Positions 26,089 to 33,509 of a stretch of 64,000 nucleotides of DNA are shown in pieces. Source of the stretch: a candidate division FCPU426 bacterium (GTDB lineage Bacteria; Oederibacteriota; Muellerivitia; Muellerivitales; Muellerivitaceae). Below the pieces are notes generated by a model. The model was not told the DNA's origin. It saw only the letters and a program-made list of their open reading frames with translations, and searched no databases. Position numbers and translations under genes: made by a program. The DNA lies in assembly GCA_003152075.1 (NCBI GenBank), contig PLZG01000098.1, positions 62,001 through 126,000 of the forward strand, written 5' to 3'. Numbering within the stretch: the first letter of the stretch is position 1; the number at the start of each line of letters is the position of its first letter.

Positions 26089-26877
26089 TTATTTTTGGGT
26101 GGGTTTTTTCTTGGCTTCCAACTTGCCCAGCAGACTTAAAAGCCCGTCCAGGATGGTCAGGGGATGGGGCGGACAACCGGGAATATAAAGGTCCACGGGT
26201 ATTACCGATTCGGCACCCCCCAGCTGCTGGGGATTGTGGAGAAAGGGCCCGCCGGCTATGGCGCAAGCCCCCACCGCGATGACGATTTTCGGTGGGGCGA
26301 CTGCCGCGTAGGCTTTTTCCAGGGCTAATTCCATGTTTTGGGTGACACAACCCGTTACCAGAAGCCCATCCGCATGGCGGGGGGAAGCCACCATCTGGAT
26401 TCCAAACCGTCCCAAGTCCCAACCCACCGTTCCCAGGACATTCACGTCGGATTCGCAGGCGTTACAGCCGCCCGCGCTGACCTGCTTGAGTTTGAGCGAG
26501 CGCCCGAAAAGACGAAGCAACTTCTCATCCAGGGCCTTGGCCAGGTTCAATTCCGTATCTGGTCCCACCACCAGGTCCTTCCTTGAGTTCACGGCCAAAC
26601 GGTAATCGCCGCTGTAGGAAATCGCATCCTCGGGACAGGCTTCCAGGCAATCGGTGCAAAAGATGCAACGACCCAGGTCGATTTTGGGCGCGCCACCCGT
26701 AAAAGTAATGGCGTCTGTGGGACAGGCTTCCGCGCACTTCCGGCACTCGGGGGGGCATTTGGAGGCGTCTAGGATGGGCCGACCCCGGAATCTTTCGGGT
26801 AAGGGGGGCGGGGGACCTTTTGGATAATCCATGGTCCGGTGCCCTTGCTGGAGCCTGGCTCTCAGGATGTTAAACAT
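26089..26877 (-). CDS. Hydrogenase-related complex: fused ferredoxin and NuoB/HyfI-like small subunit
   Basis: A 262-residue fusion. The N-terminal part (about 30-90) is a two-[4Fe-4S] ferredoxin of the HyfH/NuoI type with C41, C45, C48, C52 and C71, C74, C77, C81. The rest is a NuoB/HycG-like small subunit with GGCNACESD (C138, C141), GACAIAGG (C205) and PGCPPHP (C235), the four ligands of the cluster nearest the active site. It would pass electrons between a soluble donor and the large subunit. The start is the ATG at 26877 behind GAGGTGC; the opening MFNILRARLQQGHRT is typical of HyfH. It is last in the operon, 130 bases behind the large-subunit gene, with a hairpin in the gap. Confidence 0.85.
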   Translation of the reverse strand: MFNILRARLQQGHRTMDYPKGPPPPLPERFRGRPILDASKCPPECRKCAEACPTDAITFTGGAPKIDLGRCIFCTDCLEACPEDAISYSGDYRLAVNSRKDLVVGPDTELNLAKALDEKLLRLFGRSLKLKQVSAGGCNACESDVNVLGTVGWDLGRFGIQMVASPRHADGLLVTGCVTQNMELALEKAYAAVAPPKIVIAVGACAIAGGPFLHNPQQLGGAESVIPVDLYIPGCPPHPLTILDGLLSLLGKLEAKKKPTQK

Positions 26878-26888
26878 AACGCACCTCA

Positions 26889-27005
26889 AAAATCAAATTT
26901 TTAATTCTTAATTTTAAATTATGAATTAATGTTAATTTTCGATTGGATCGACCAATCGAAAAGGTTCCGAAATTCAAAATTAAACATTCAAAATTCATAA
27001 TTGCC
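26889..27005. repeat. A+T-rich repeat with a perfect hairpin inside the hydrogenase-related operon
   Basis: The gap is built of AATTCAAAATT/TTAATTCTTAATT-like words. It contains a perfect 11-bp hairpin, TTTTCGATTGG (26936-26946), loop ATCGA, CCAATCGAAAA (26952-26962). Every other gap among the seven complex genes is under 10 bases, so this stands out. It might be an mRNA-processing or stabilising element, or simply an inserted repeat. Confidence 0.55.
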
Positions 27006-27007
27006 TT

Positions 27008-28525
27008 TCATAAGTCGTGTCCGCAATAAGAAAGGTTGAAACTTTTGTTGCAAAGGGGAAAATCCGAAATAGCCTGGTTCCGGAGGGCCAAGGCCAGGGC
27101 GCTCCAATTATGGAAGGAGGGATCCGTGATCTTGTAACGGATGAAATTCCCCTTCTTCCCCGTGATGGCGACGTGGCAAACCTCGCCTCTCCAACCCTCG
27201 GTCAAGGAAACCACGAGGTGCCCCGGCCGGAGGGAACCCCCCGCTTTTTCTTTTTCCGGGGACGGCAGGGTGTTTAACCTTTCCCGTATGAATTTAATGG
27301 AGCGTTTGATCTCAAGCCACCGGACAAAAGCCCTGGAATGGACATCACCACCGTGAACGGTGGAGACAGGGACCACCGAGAAACGATAGGGTCCAAAAGG
27401 GTGGTTAAAACGGACGTCCCTTTCCAATCCACAAGCCCGGGCCGTAGGACCCACCCAACCCAGTTCCAGCGCCTGTTCCTGGTGGACCGTACCCGTGTCG
27501 TCGAACCGTTCCACCACGGAAGCCGATTCCCACAAAAGGCCCACCGCGTTGGCGACGTCTTTTTCCGCCTCATCCAATTTTTTCAACAAGTCCGTTGCTT
27601 GGGAAGCCTCTAATTGAAAACGATTCCCCCCTACCTTGAGCAGGCTCCTCCCGAACCGGCTTCCGCATAAAACGGCGGTCATATTCAGGAAGTCCCCGCG
27701 AAGCCTTCCGCAATAGGCCGAGGTCGGAAGGAATCCAACGTCCCCCGCCAAGGCTCCCAAGTCCCCCGTATGATTGGCCAAGCGTTCCAACTCAAGGGCA
27801 ATGGCCCGGACCGCCCAATCGTGGGCATTCACCTTCGTTCCCGTCAGGCTTTCCAGGCTTTGGCAATAAGCCCAAGTGTGGGCGATGGTCGTATCGCCCG
27901 CCGCCGCCTCGATTTGGTAAAAAGAACCCTTGTGGGGCCCGTTGAGGAGGGCTTCCTCCACACCCCGGTGCTGGTAACCAAGGGAAATTTCCAGGTGAAA
28001 TACGTCCTCCCCATGGCATTGGAAGCGGAAATGGCCGGGTTCAATGACGCCCGCGTGAATGGGCCCCACCGCCACCTCGTGAACCTCGTCGCCCTTGACC
28101 TGGTAAAAGTCCATCAAACCGATCGGCGGTATCTCCTTGGGATTTTTTGTCTTGATGACCGTCCCGGTGAATCGGACGGGCTTGAGCCAGGGATGGCCCT
28201 CGGGCTTCAAGCCGAACTGTTCGGCGATCTCCCTCTCGAAAAGGTGAAGTTGGGGACAATCCGGCGTTAAGGATGGGAAAGTCCCGCCCTTGACTTTGGT
28301 TTTGGAAACCAGAAGGCGGTTGTTGAGGTCATCCGCGAAAACGGCCACCAGGTCGATTCCGCTTCCTTTCTCAGGGACCATCCCGAAGAAAGAAGCGATC
28401 CTCCAACCCAGGGAAACACCTTGGATCAGCGAGAACTTGAAGTCATCAAAGCCCGGGGAGGGGATAGCCTCATTCCTCACGGAAGAGCCGTTGGTCAGGG
28501 AAATTAGGTTGTCGATATTCATCAT
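27008..28525 (-). CDS. Hydrogenase-related complex: large subunit (NuoC-NuoD/HyfG-like) without NiFe ligands
   Basis: About 505 residues: a NuoC-like domain (LFEREIAEQFGLKPEGHPWL near residue 95) fused to a NuoD/HyfG-like catalytic domain (HLEISLGYQHRGVEEALLNG). In [NiFe]-hydrogenases the L1 motif is RxCGxCxxAH. Here the equivalent is AAAGDTTIAH (207-216), with both Cys replaced. The C-terminal L2 motif, normally DPCxxC, is replaced by NLSYCGHDL. With no ligands for nickel and iron this cannot be a classical hydrogenase; it fits the energy-converting hydrogenase-related (Ehr) group. The frame is open to 28699, but ATG 28525 overlaps the previous stop and follows GGAGGAG. The catalytic substrate is unknown. 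Confidence 0.87.
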   Translation of the reverse strand: MMNIDNLISLTNGSSVRNEAIPSPGFDDFKFSLIQGVSLGWRIASFFGMVPEKGSGIDLVAVFADDLNNRLLVSKTKVKGGTFPSLTPDCPQLHLFEREIAEQFGLKPEGHPWLKPVRFTGTVIKTKNPKEIPPIGLMDFYQVKGDEVHEVAVGPIHAGVIEPGHFRFQCHGEDVFHLEISLGYQHRGVEEALLNGPHKGSFYQIEAAAGDTTIAHTWAYCQSLESLTGTKVNAHDWAVRAIALELERLANHTGDLGALAGDVGFLPTSAYCGRLRGDFLNMTAVLCGSRFGRSLLKVGGNRFQLEASQATDLLKKLDEAEKDVANAVGLLWESASVVERFDDTGTVHQEQALELGWVGPTARACGLERDVRFNHPFGPYRFSVVPVSTVHGGDVHSRAFVRWLEIKRSIKFIRERLNTLPSPEKEKAGGSLRPGHLVVSLTEGWRGEVCHVAITGKKGNFIRYKITDPSFHNWSALALALRNQAISDFPLCNKSFNLSYCGHDL

Positions 28526-29958
28526 GGGGCACTCCTCCAATAATCCACCGCGTCCTGGATTAATTTCATCAAGGGATCGGGAATATATACACCCATCAGC
28601 AAAACCATTCCCAACAGGATCAAGGGTGGAAAGGTTAGGAAAAAGCTGTCGCGGAAATGCGCGCTTTTGGACGCGGCGGCCGACGGCTCGCCCAGGCAAA
28701 CGGCCAAAACCGTGCTTCCCATTCCCATAAAGACCACCATGAGGAGGAACAGGAACGTCCCGCCGATTAAATATTGATGACTCTCGAAGGAGGCCCGCAG
28801 GATCGTGAATTCACTCACGAAGGGCCCAAAGGGCGGGGAACCCGTGATGGCGATAAATCCGATCAGGAATAAATACCCCGATACGGGAAGCCGCCGGATC
28901 GCCCCCGAAACTTCATCCGTCGATTTGCTGTTATAGGCGCGGTGGATGTTCCCGGAGGAAAGGAACAAGATTCCTTTGGACAGGGCGTTGTTGATGAGAT
29001 GGAGGAAGGACCCAAAAATCCCGATCCCGCCCAAACTCACGCCCAAAACCAGGATACCCATGTGTTCCACGCTCGAGTAGGCCAGCATCCGCTTGAAATC
29101 TTTCTGCCTAGCCATGAAGACGGCCCCGAAAGCGATGGAGAGGAGCCCCAACCCCAGCAAAGCCCGGTCCGCGAAGGCCCCTTCGCCCGCGGCGTGGAGG
29201 ATCTTCGTGACCCGAAGGACCGCCAGGAAGGCGCAGCTGGTGATTCCCCCCGCCATCAAGGCCCCCACCAAGCCCGGTGATTCCCCATAGGCGTCCGGTT
29301 TCCAAGTATGGAGGGGGGCCAGCCCCATTTTGGTTCCGTATCCGACCAAAAGGGCGGCAAAGGCGGCGTGAAGCCACGGTTTGGAGAGGGACCCCGCCGA
29401 CCTTGCCAAATCATCCATCATCAGGGTGGGAGGCACCCCCCCCACCAGGGAGGAATAGCCCAAAAAGAACGAACCCAAAAGGGCCAGCGCGATCCCTACC
29501 GAACAGACCAGGAGGAACTTCCAAGCGGCCTCAATGGAGCGGTTGTTGTGGTTGAAATAAATCAAGGGGGCGCTCACCAGGGAAGTCGCCTCGATGGCCA
29601 CCCACATGAGCCCCAATTGCCGGGACAGGGCGACCAGCGATAAAAGCGCCAAGAGAAAAAGAAGGCAACTGCATAAAACACGGTTGGACCTTTCCAGCCT
29701 AGTCAGTAAGTAAGCCGGGGCGTAAAGGAAGCAGACAAAAAACAAAACACTGACGACCAGCAATACTAATTTGCCGAGGGGATCCAGGTAAAGCCAGCCC
29801 TGCGCGGCCGACAAATCATTCTGACCCAAAACATTCAATACGCAAAGGAGCTGGGCGAGGGAAAAAACCGGGAGAAGGAGGGGCCGGAACCGGTTTGAGG
29901 GGAAAAAGTAGGCCGCCGCGCCGCCTAAAAGTGGGATAAGAAAAATAGGATAAAGCAT
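28522..29958 (-). CDS. Hydrogenase-related complex: HyfF/NuoN-like antiporter subunit
   Basis: A 478-residue polytopic membrane protein with about 13-14 hydrophobic segments, of the NuoL/M/N-MrpD superfamily. It keeps the glutamate of the fifth helix (MWVAIEATSLVSAPLIYFN) and the lysine of the seventh (YGTKMGLAPLHTWKPDAYGE), both needed for proton translocation in complex I. MLAYSSVEHMGIL is the typical helix 8-9 motif. The HyfF subtype is indicated by gene order and by HTWKPDAYGESP. The stop overlaps the large-subunit start. It is one of three ion-pump subunits in this cluster. Confidence 0.87.
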   Translation of the reverse strand: MLYPIFLIPLLGGAAAYFFPSNRFRPLLLPVFSLAQLLCVLNVLGQNDLSAAQGWLYLDPLGKLVLLVVSVLFFVCFLYAPAYLLTRLERSNRVLCSCLLFLLALLSLVALSRQLGLMWVAIEATSLVSAPLIYFNHNNRSIEAAWKFLLVCSVGIALALLGSFFLGYSSLVGGVPPTLMMDDLARSAGSLSKPWLHAAFAALLVGYGTKMGLAPLHTWKPDAYGESPGLVGALMAGGITSCAFLAVLRVTKILHAAGEGAFADRALLGLGLLSIAFGAVFMARQKDFKRMLAYSSVEHMGILVLGVSLGGIGIFGSFLHLINNALSKGILFLSSGNIHRAYNSKSTDEVSGAIRRLPVSGYLFLIGFIAITGSPPFGPFVSEFTILRASFESHQYLIGGTFLFLLMVVFMGMGSTVLAVCLGEPSAAASKSAHFRDSFFLTFPPLILLGMVLLMGVYIPDPLMKLIQDAVDYWRSAP

Positions 29959-29962
29959 TCGG

Positions 29963-30604
29963 TTATTCCTTTAAGGAAGTCAATTTATTCGAGTCCAACG
30001 ATGAAAAGGCCTTCTGGATGTGGTTCAAGATGATGCCGAGGACGAAAATACAAACGAAGAGATCCAGCAAAACCCCGATTTCCACCATGAACGGCATCGT
30101 TTTCAAGAGAAGCAAACCAAAAATGAATATTCCGTTTTCGAGGATGAGGAATCCAACAACTTGGGTAATGGCTTTGTGGCGGGTGATGAGCATGATAAAA
30201 CCGGTCACGATCGTGGAAAAAGCTCCCGGCAAGATGAGGTATTCCTTTTGCATCGGGGCCAGGGGAAGGTGGTTCGAGAAGACGATCCCCAGGATCGTTC
30301 CCAGGGCGCCCAAAAACATGGAGGGGATGAAACCCAGGAGGGGTTCCACTTCGCGGCGGATTTTCACGTCGCGCATGGCCCTCAAGAGCAGGTAGGGGAT
30401 CAAAACCCCTTTGATGGCCATTGTTGCCAGCGAAAGAAGTGGCACATGGATTTCCCCCGTGCCTTCCATCAGCAGGGGCATCATTCCCAGTAATATTCCC
30501 TGGATCGCCGACAGACGGATGACAATCCCGATCTGGCTCGAGCCCAGGGCGAAGAAATTCAATAACACCACCACGACGATTAAAGAGTTGACCGCTCCGT
30601 CCAT
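29963..30604 (-). CDS. Hydrogenase-related complex: HyfE-like membrane subunit
   Basis: A 213-residue protein with about six or seven hydrophobic helices, of the HyfE/MrpC-NuoK-like type. FLILENGIFIFGLLLLKTMPFMVEIGVLLDL is shared by HyfE and contains acidic residues within the membrane, like NuoK. It ends HIQKAFSSLDSNKLTSLKE, similar to HyfE C-termini. GAGGTAAG precedes the ATG. It lies 4 bases from both neighbours in the operon, consistent with stoichiometric production. Confidence 0.82.
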   Translation of the reverse strand: MDGAVNSLIVVVVLLNFFALGSSQIGIVIRLSAIQGILLGMMPLLMEGTGEIHVPLLSLATMAIKGVLIPYLLLRAMRDVKIRREVEPLLGFIPSMFLGALGTILGIVFSNHLPLAPMQKEYLILPGAFSTIVTGFIMLITRHKAITQVVGFLILENGIFIFGLLLLKTMPFMVEIGVLLDLFVCIFVLGIILNHIQKAFSSLDSNKLTSLKE

Positions 30605-30608
30605 TTTC

Positions 30609-31520
30609 TTACCTCACCAAAAGGATGAAACCAAAGGCTGACAAAAGACAAGCTGAAACCAATAGGTTTGGGATGAACTTCAGCCGAAGCCGCGCCATGA
30701 AGGACTCGATCAAGCCGATCAACACCGCCAAAAACCCCATCTCCAGGATGAAAATGGGCCAATCCGCCATGCCCGACGAGTCCCAAGGGAGGGCGACATC
30801 CATTACTAAGGCGCCCATCAGCAGCAATTTCATCGAGGACCCGTGGAGGATCAACCCCAGGGCCGGACCGCTGTGGTCCAAAACCATGACCTCATGGATC
30901 ATCGTCAATTCCAGGTGGGTGTTGGGATCGTCGAAGGGGATACGGCTGTTCTCCGCCAAGAGCACGATGAACCAGGCCACGGTGATCAGGATCAAGGACG
31001 CGATTTTTTCCGGCCCCACCTTGAAGTTTTCCCCCAAGACCATATCCGAGAGGCTGTAGGTCTGGGACAGCCGGACCAGGGCCATGAAGCCGAAAAACAA
31101 GGCGGGTTCGGCGAAGGAGGAGAAGGAAACTTCCCGGGCGGCCCCCATCCCCTCGAAGGAAGACCCCGTATCCAGGGCGGCGGAAGCCATGAAAAACCTG
31201 GCCAAGGCCAGCAGGTACACCATGAAAATCATGTCGCCTTGGAAGGCCAAGACCGCTTTATGGTGCCCCAGGGGAACGATCAGGGAAGCGGTGAAAATCG
31301 AAATCCAACCCACCAGGGGCCCGGCCCGGAACACCCAGGTTGTGGTGCGGCTGAAAACCATCCCCTTCCTGAAAAGCTTCATCAAGTCGAAGTAAGCCTG
31401 AAGAAGGGGCGGCCCCACCCTCCCGCCGATGAAAGCCTTGGTCTTGTTGATGACGCCCAAAAGCAGTGGCGACAGGAACAGGACTAAGAATAGGTGAATC
31501 GCCGAATTAAGGACTACCAT
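30609..31520 (-). CDS. Hydrogenase-related complex: HyfD/NuoH-like membrane subunit
   Basis: A 303-residue membrane protein of the NuoH/HycD family, the subunit that links the peripheral arm to the proton-pumping membrane arm. Visible motifs are GRVGPPLLQAYFDLMKLF near residue 34 and ENSRIPFDDPNTHLELTMIH near 190, the latter holding the acidic residues proposed to trigger coupling. About eight hydrophobic segments are seen. GGGGGTAAG precedes the ATG. Its presence makes the complex membrane-bound and complex I-like. Confidence 0.9.
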   Translation of the reverse strand: MVVLNSAIHLFLVLFLSPLLLGVINKTKAFIGGRVGPPLLQAYFDLMKLFRKGMVFSRTTTWVFRAGPLVGWISIFTASLIVPLGHHKAVLAFQGDMIFMVYLLALARFFMASAALDTGSSFEGMGAAREVSFSSFAEPALFFGFMALVRLSQTYSLSDMVLGENFKVGPEKIASLILITVAWFIVLLAENSRIPFDDPNTHLELTMIHEVMVLDHSGPALGLILHGSSMKLLLMGALVMDVALPWDSSGMADWPIFILEMGFLAVLIGLIESFMARLRLKFIPNLLVSACLLSAFGFILLVR

Positions 31521-31526
31521 TTTTTC

Positions 31527-33509
31527 TTACCCCCAAAGAATGAAAAAAAGAAAAGCGAGAAAAATGTAAAAAACATAGGCTTGCGAATAACCGGTTTGAA
31601 GGTACCTGGACCATTTAAAAACCCACCGGATTCCCTTGAGCAGGGGCATGATCCCCCGGTCCAAAACGGTTTCGGGGACGTGGCTATGGAAGGAAATGAT
31701 CGCTGGGAAAAGTCCCCTTAACCGGACCAGGCTCTTTTCCGGAACCAAAACCCATTTGAAAAAATCCACCAATATTTGGGCGTAGGAAGAAGCGCTGTAT
31801 TGCATGGAAGGAGCGGGCTGGATGTAGCCGCAATCCCAGGTGAGGACGGGGGCGGGGATTTTCATTTCTTTTGGACGGCGGTTCATCCCTATTTTTCCAA
31901 CGAGGAAAAGCATCAAAAGGAAAAACCCCACACCGGTGAAAAGGGGAAAGGGAACCAGATCCAAAATTGACCGGCTTTGGGACGGCAAGAGGGGTTCCAG
32001 GGACCTGGAGGCCGATTCCAAGAGAGGGGCCACCGCCTGGGGAAATAAGCCGATCCCAAAACAGAGGATTCCAAGGAAAAGAACCGGGAGCAAAATCGCC
32101 GCTCCCCCTTCCTTTGCCGCCGCGGCCTGGGGCGTGCGGGGATTCCCCAGGAAAACGGCCCCAAAAACTTTCGTGAAGCAAGCCAAGGCCAACCCTCCTG
32201 TCATCGCCAGGGCCGGCACCGCCAGGATCAGGCTCCAGTGGTCCATAGATCCCGGAACACCCAAGGTTTTAAAAAACCCGAGAAAGATTAAAAACTCGCT
32301 GACGAAGCCATTCAAAGGCGGAAGGCCGCAAATCGCCACGGCGCCCACCAGGAACAGCAGCGCGGTCCGGGGCATCTTCTTTCCCAGGCCGCCCATTTCA
32401 TCTATCTCCCGGGTGTGGATGGAATGGACCACCGACCCCGCCGCGAAGAAAAGCATGGACTTGAACAAGCTATGGTTCCACACGTGAAGTAAGGCTCCCG
32501 CCATTCCCAGCAGGATCCATTCGGACTTCCCTTCCGCCTTGCCCAAGAGGGCCAGCCCTAGCCCCAAGAAGATGATCCCGATATTTTCGACGCTGTGGTA
32601 AGCCAAAAGCCTTTTCAAGTCATGCTGGCCGATAGCAAAGACGACCCCCAGGACGGAGGAAAGGATTCCCATCCCGATCAAGAGGGAACCCCACCAAGCC
32701 GGCGGGGTTGGAAAAAGCCAGCACATCCTCACCAGGCCGTAGACCCCGACTTTCAGCAGGACGCCTGAGAGCACCGCCGAAACATGGCTGGGGGCGTTCG
32801 CGTGGGCCGAGGGAAGCCAGACATGGAGTGGAAATAAGCCCGCCTTCAACCCGAAAGCCACTAGGGCCAAGAGGAAAAGAACGTTGGCGCCTTGGGAGGA
32901 TATTTCCCCCGCCTGAAAGGGAAGGAACTCGAAGGAATTTTTCGCGTAATAAAGAAGGGAGAAAAAAGCGAAAAGGAAAAGGATCGAAAAATGAGTGGCG
33001 ACGAAATAAACCCAGCTGGCTTGGCGCGATTCCTCCTTTTCATCTTCCGTGGCGACCAGAAAAAACGCTGAAATCGCCATAATTTCCCAAGAAAAGAGAA
33101 AGAACAGGGAATTGTGGGCCGTCACCACCAAAGCCATTGAGGCGGTTAAAAGACCGTAAAAAAGCCTCAACTTCCGTCCGTTCCCGGCATGGTGGGTTTG
33201 GCTCCAATATTCCAGCCCATAAAGGGACCCCATGACGCAGATGAGGAAAATACTGGTCAGGAAAACGGCGGCAAGGGGATCGATCAAAAAAGAAACCTTT
33301 CCGCCGCAAACCCCGATCGGCAGGGCCCACTCATCACCGACACCCAGGCTGAAGGATTGAAAAGCCACTGCCAGGCCGGCCAGGGAGCCTGCGCAAAAAA
33401 AGAGGATGGAAATGATTTGCCCCACCATCGAGCGGCGGTTGAAAAAAAGGCCGGGGACGCCGCTGAAGGCGGTCAACGCGACCGCGGCCATGAACAAGGA
33501 ATGGTTCAT
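31527..33509 (-). CDS. Hydrogenase-related complex: HyfB/NuoL-like antiporter subunit, copy 1
   Basis: About 660 residues with roughly 14-16 membrane helices. It keeps the key glutamate (LFSWEIMAISAFFLVATEDE) and lysine (FGLKAGLFPLHVWLPSAHA) of ion-pumping NuoL/M/N proteins and has LLAYHSVENIGIIFLGLG. The C-terminal extension with TWDCGYIQPAPSMQYSASSY is typical of HyfB. The start is the ATG at 33509, in an ATGA overlap with the upstream paralogue. It is clearly related along its whole length to the next gene, so this is a tandem duplication. Confidence 0.88.
   Translation of the reverse strand: MNHSLFMAAVALTAFSGVPGLFFNRRSMVGQIISILFFCAGSLAGLAVAFQSFSLGVGDEWALPIGVCGGKVSFLIDPLAAVFLTSIFLICVMGSLYGLEYWSQTHHAGNGRKLRLFYGLLTASMALVVTAHNSLFFLFSWEIMAISAFFLVATEDEKEESRQASWVYFVATHFSILFLFAFFSLLYYAKNSFEFLPFQAGEISSQGANVLFLLALVAFGLKAGLFPLHVWLPSAHANAPSHVSAVLSGVLLKVGVYGLVRMCWLFPTPPAWWGSLLIGMGILSSVLGVVFAIGQHDLKRLLAYHSVENIGIIFLGLGLALLGKAEGKSEWILLGMAGALLHVWNHSLFKSMLFFAAGSVVHSIHTREIDEMGGLGKKMPRTALLFLVGAVAICGLPPLNGFVSEFLIFLGFFKTLGVPGSMDHWSLILAVPALAMTGGLALACFTKVFGAVFLGNPRTPQAAAAKEGGAAILLPVLFLGILCFGIGLFPQAVAPLLESASRSLEPLLPSQSRSILDLVPFPLFTGVGFFLLMLFLVGKIGMNRRPKEMKIPAPVLTWDCGYIQPAPSMQYSASSYAQILVDFFKWVLVPEKSLVRLRGLFPAIISFHSHVPETVLDRGIMPLLKGIRWVFKWSRYLQTGYSQAYVFYIFLAFLFFILWG

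Noticed and set aside
27008-28525. Large subunit of a true group-4 [NiFe]-hydrogenase
   Set aside because: Both Cys pairs that bind the NiFe centre are replaced (AAAGDTTIAH; NLSYCGHDL), so a hydrogen-evolving or hydrogen-oxidising role is not supported.
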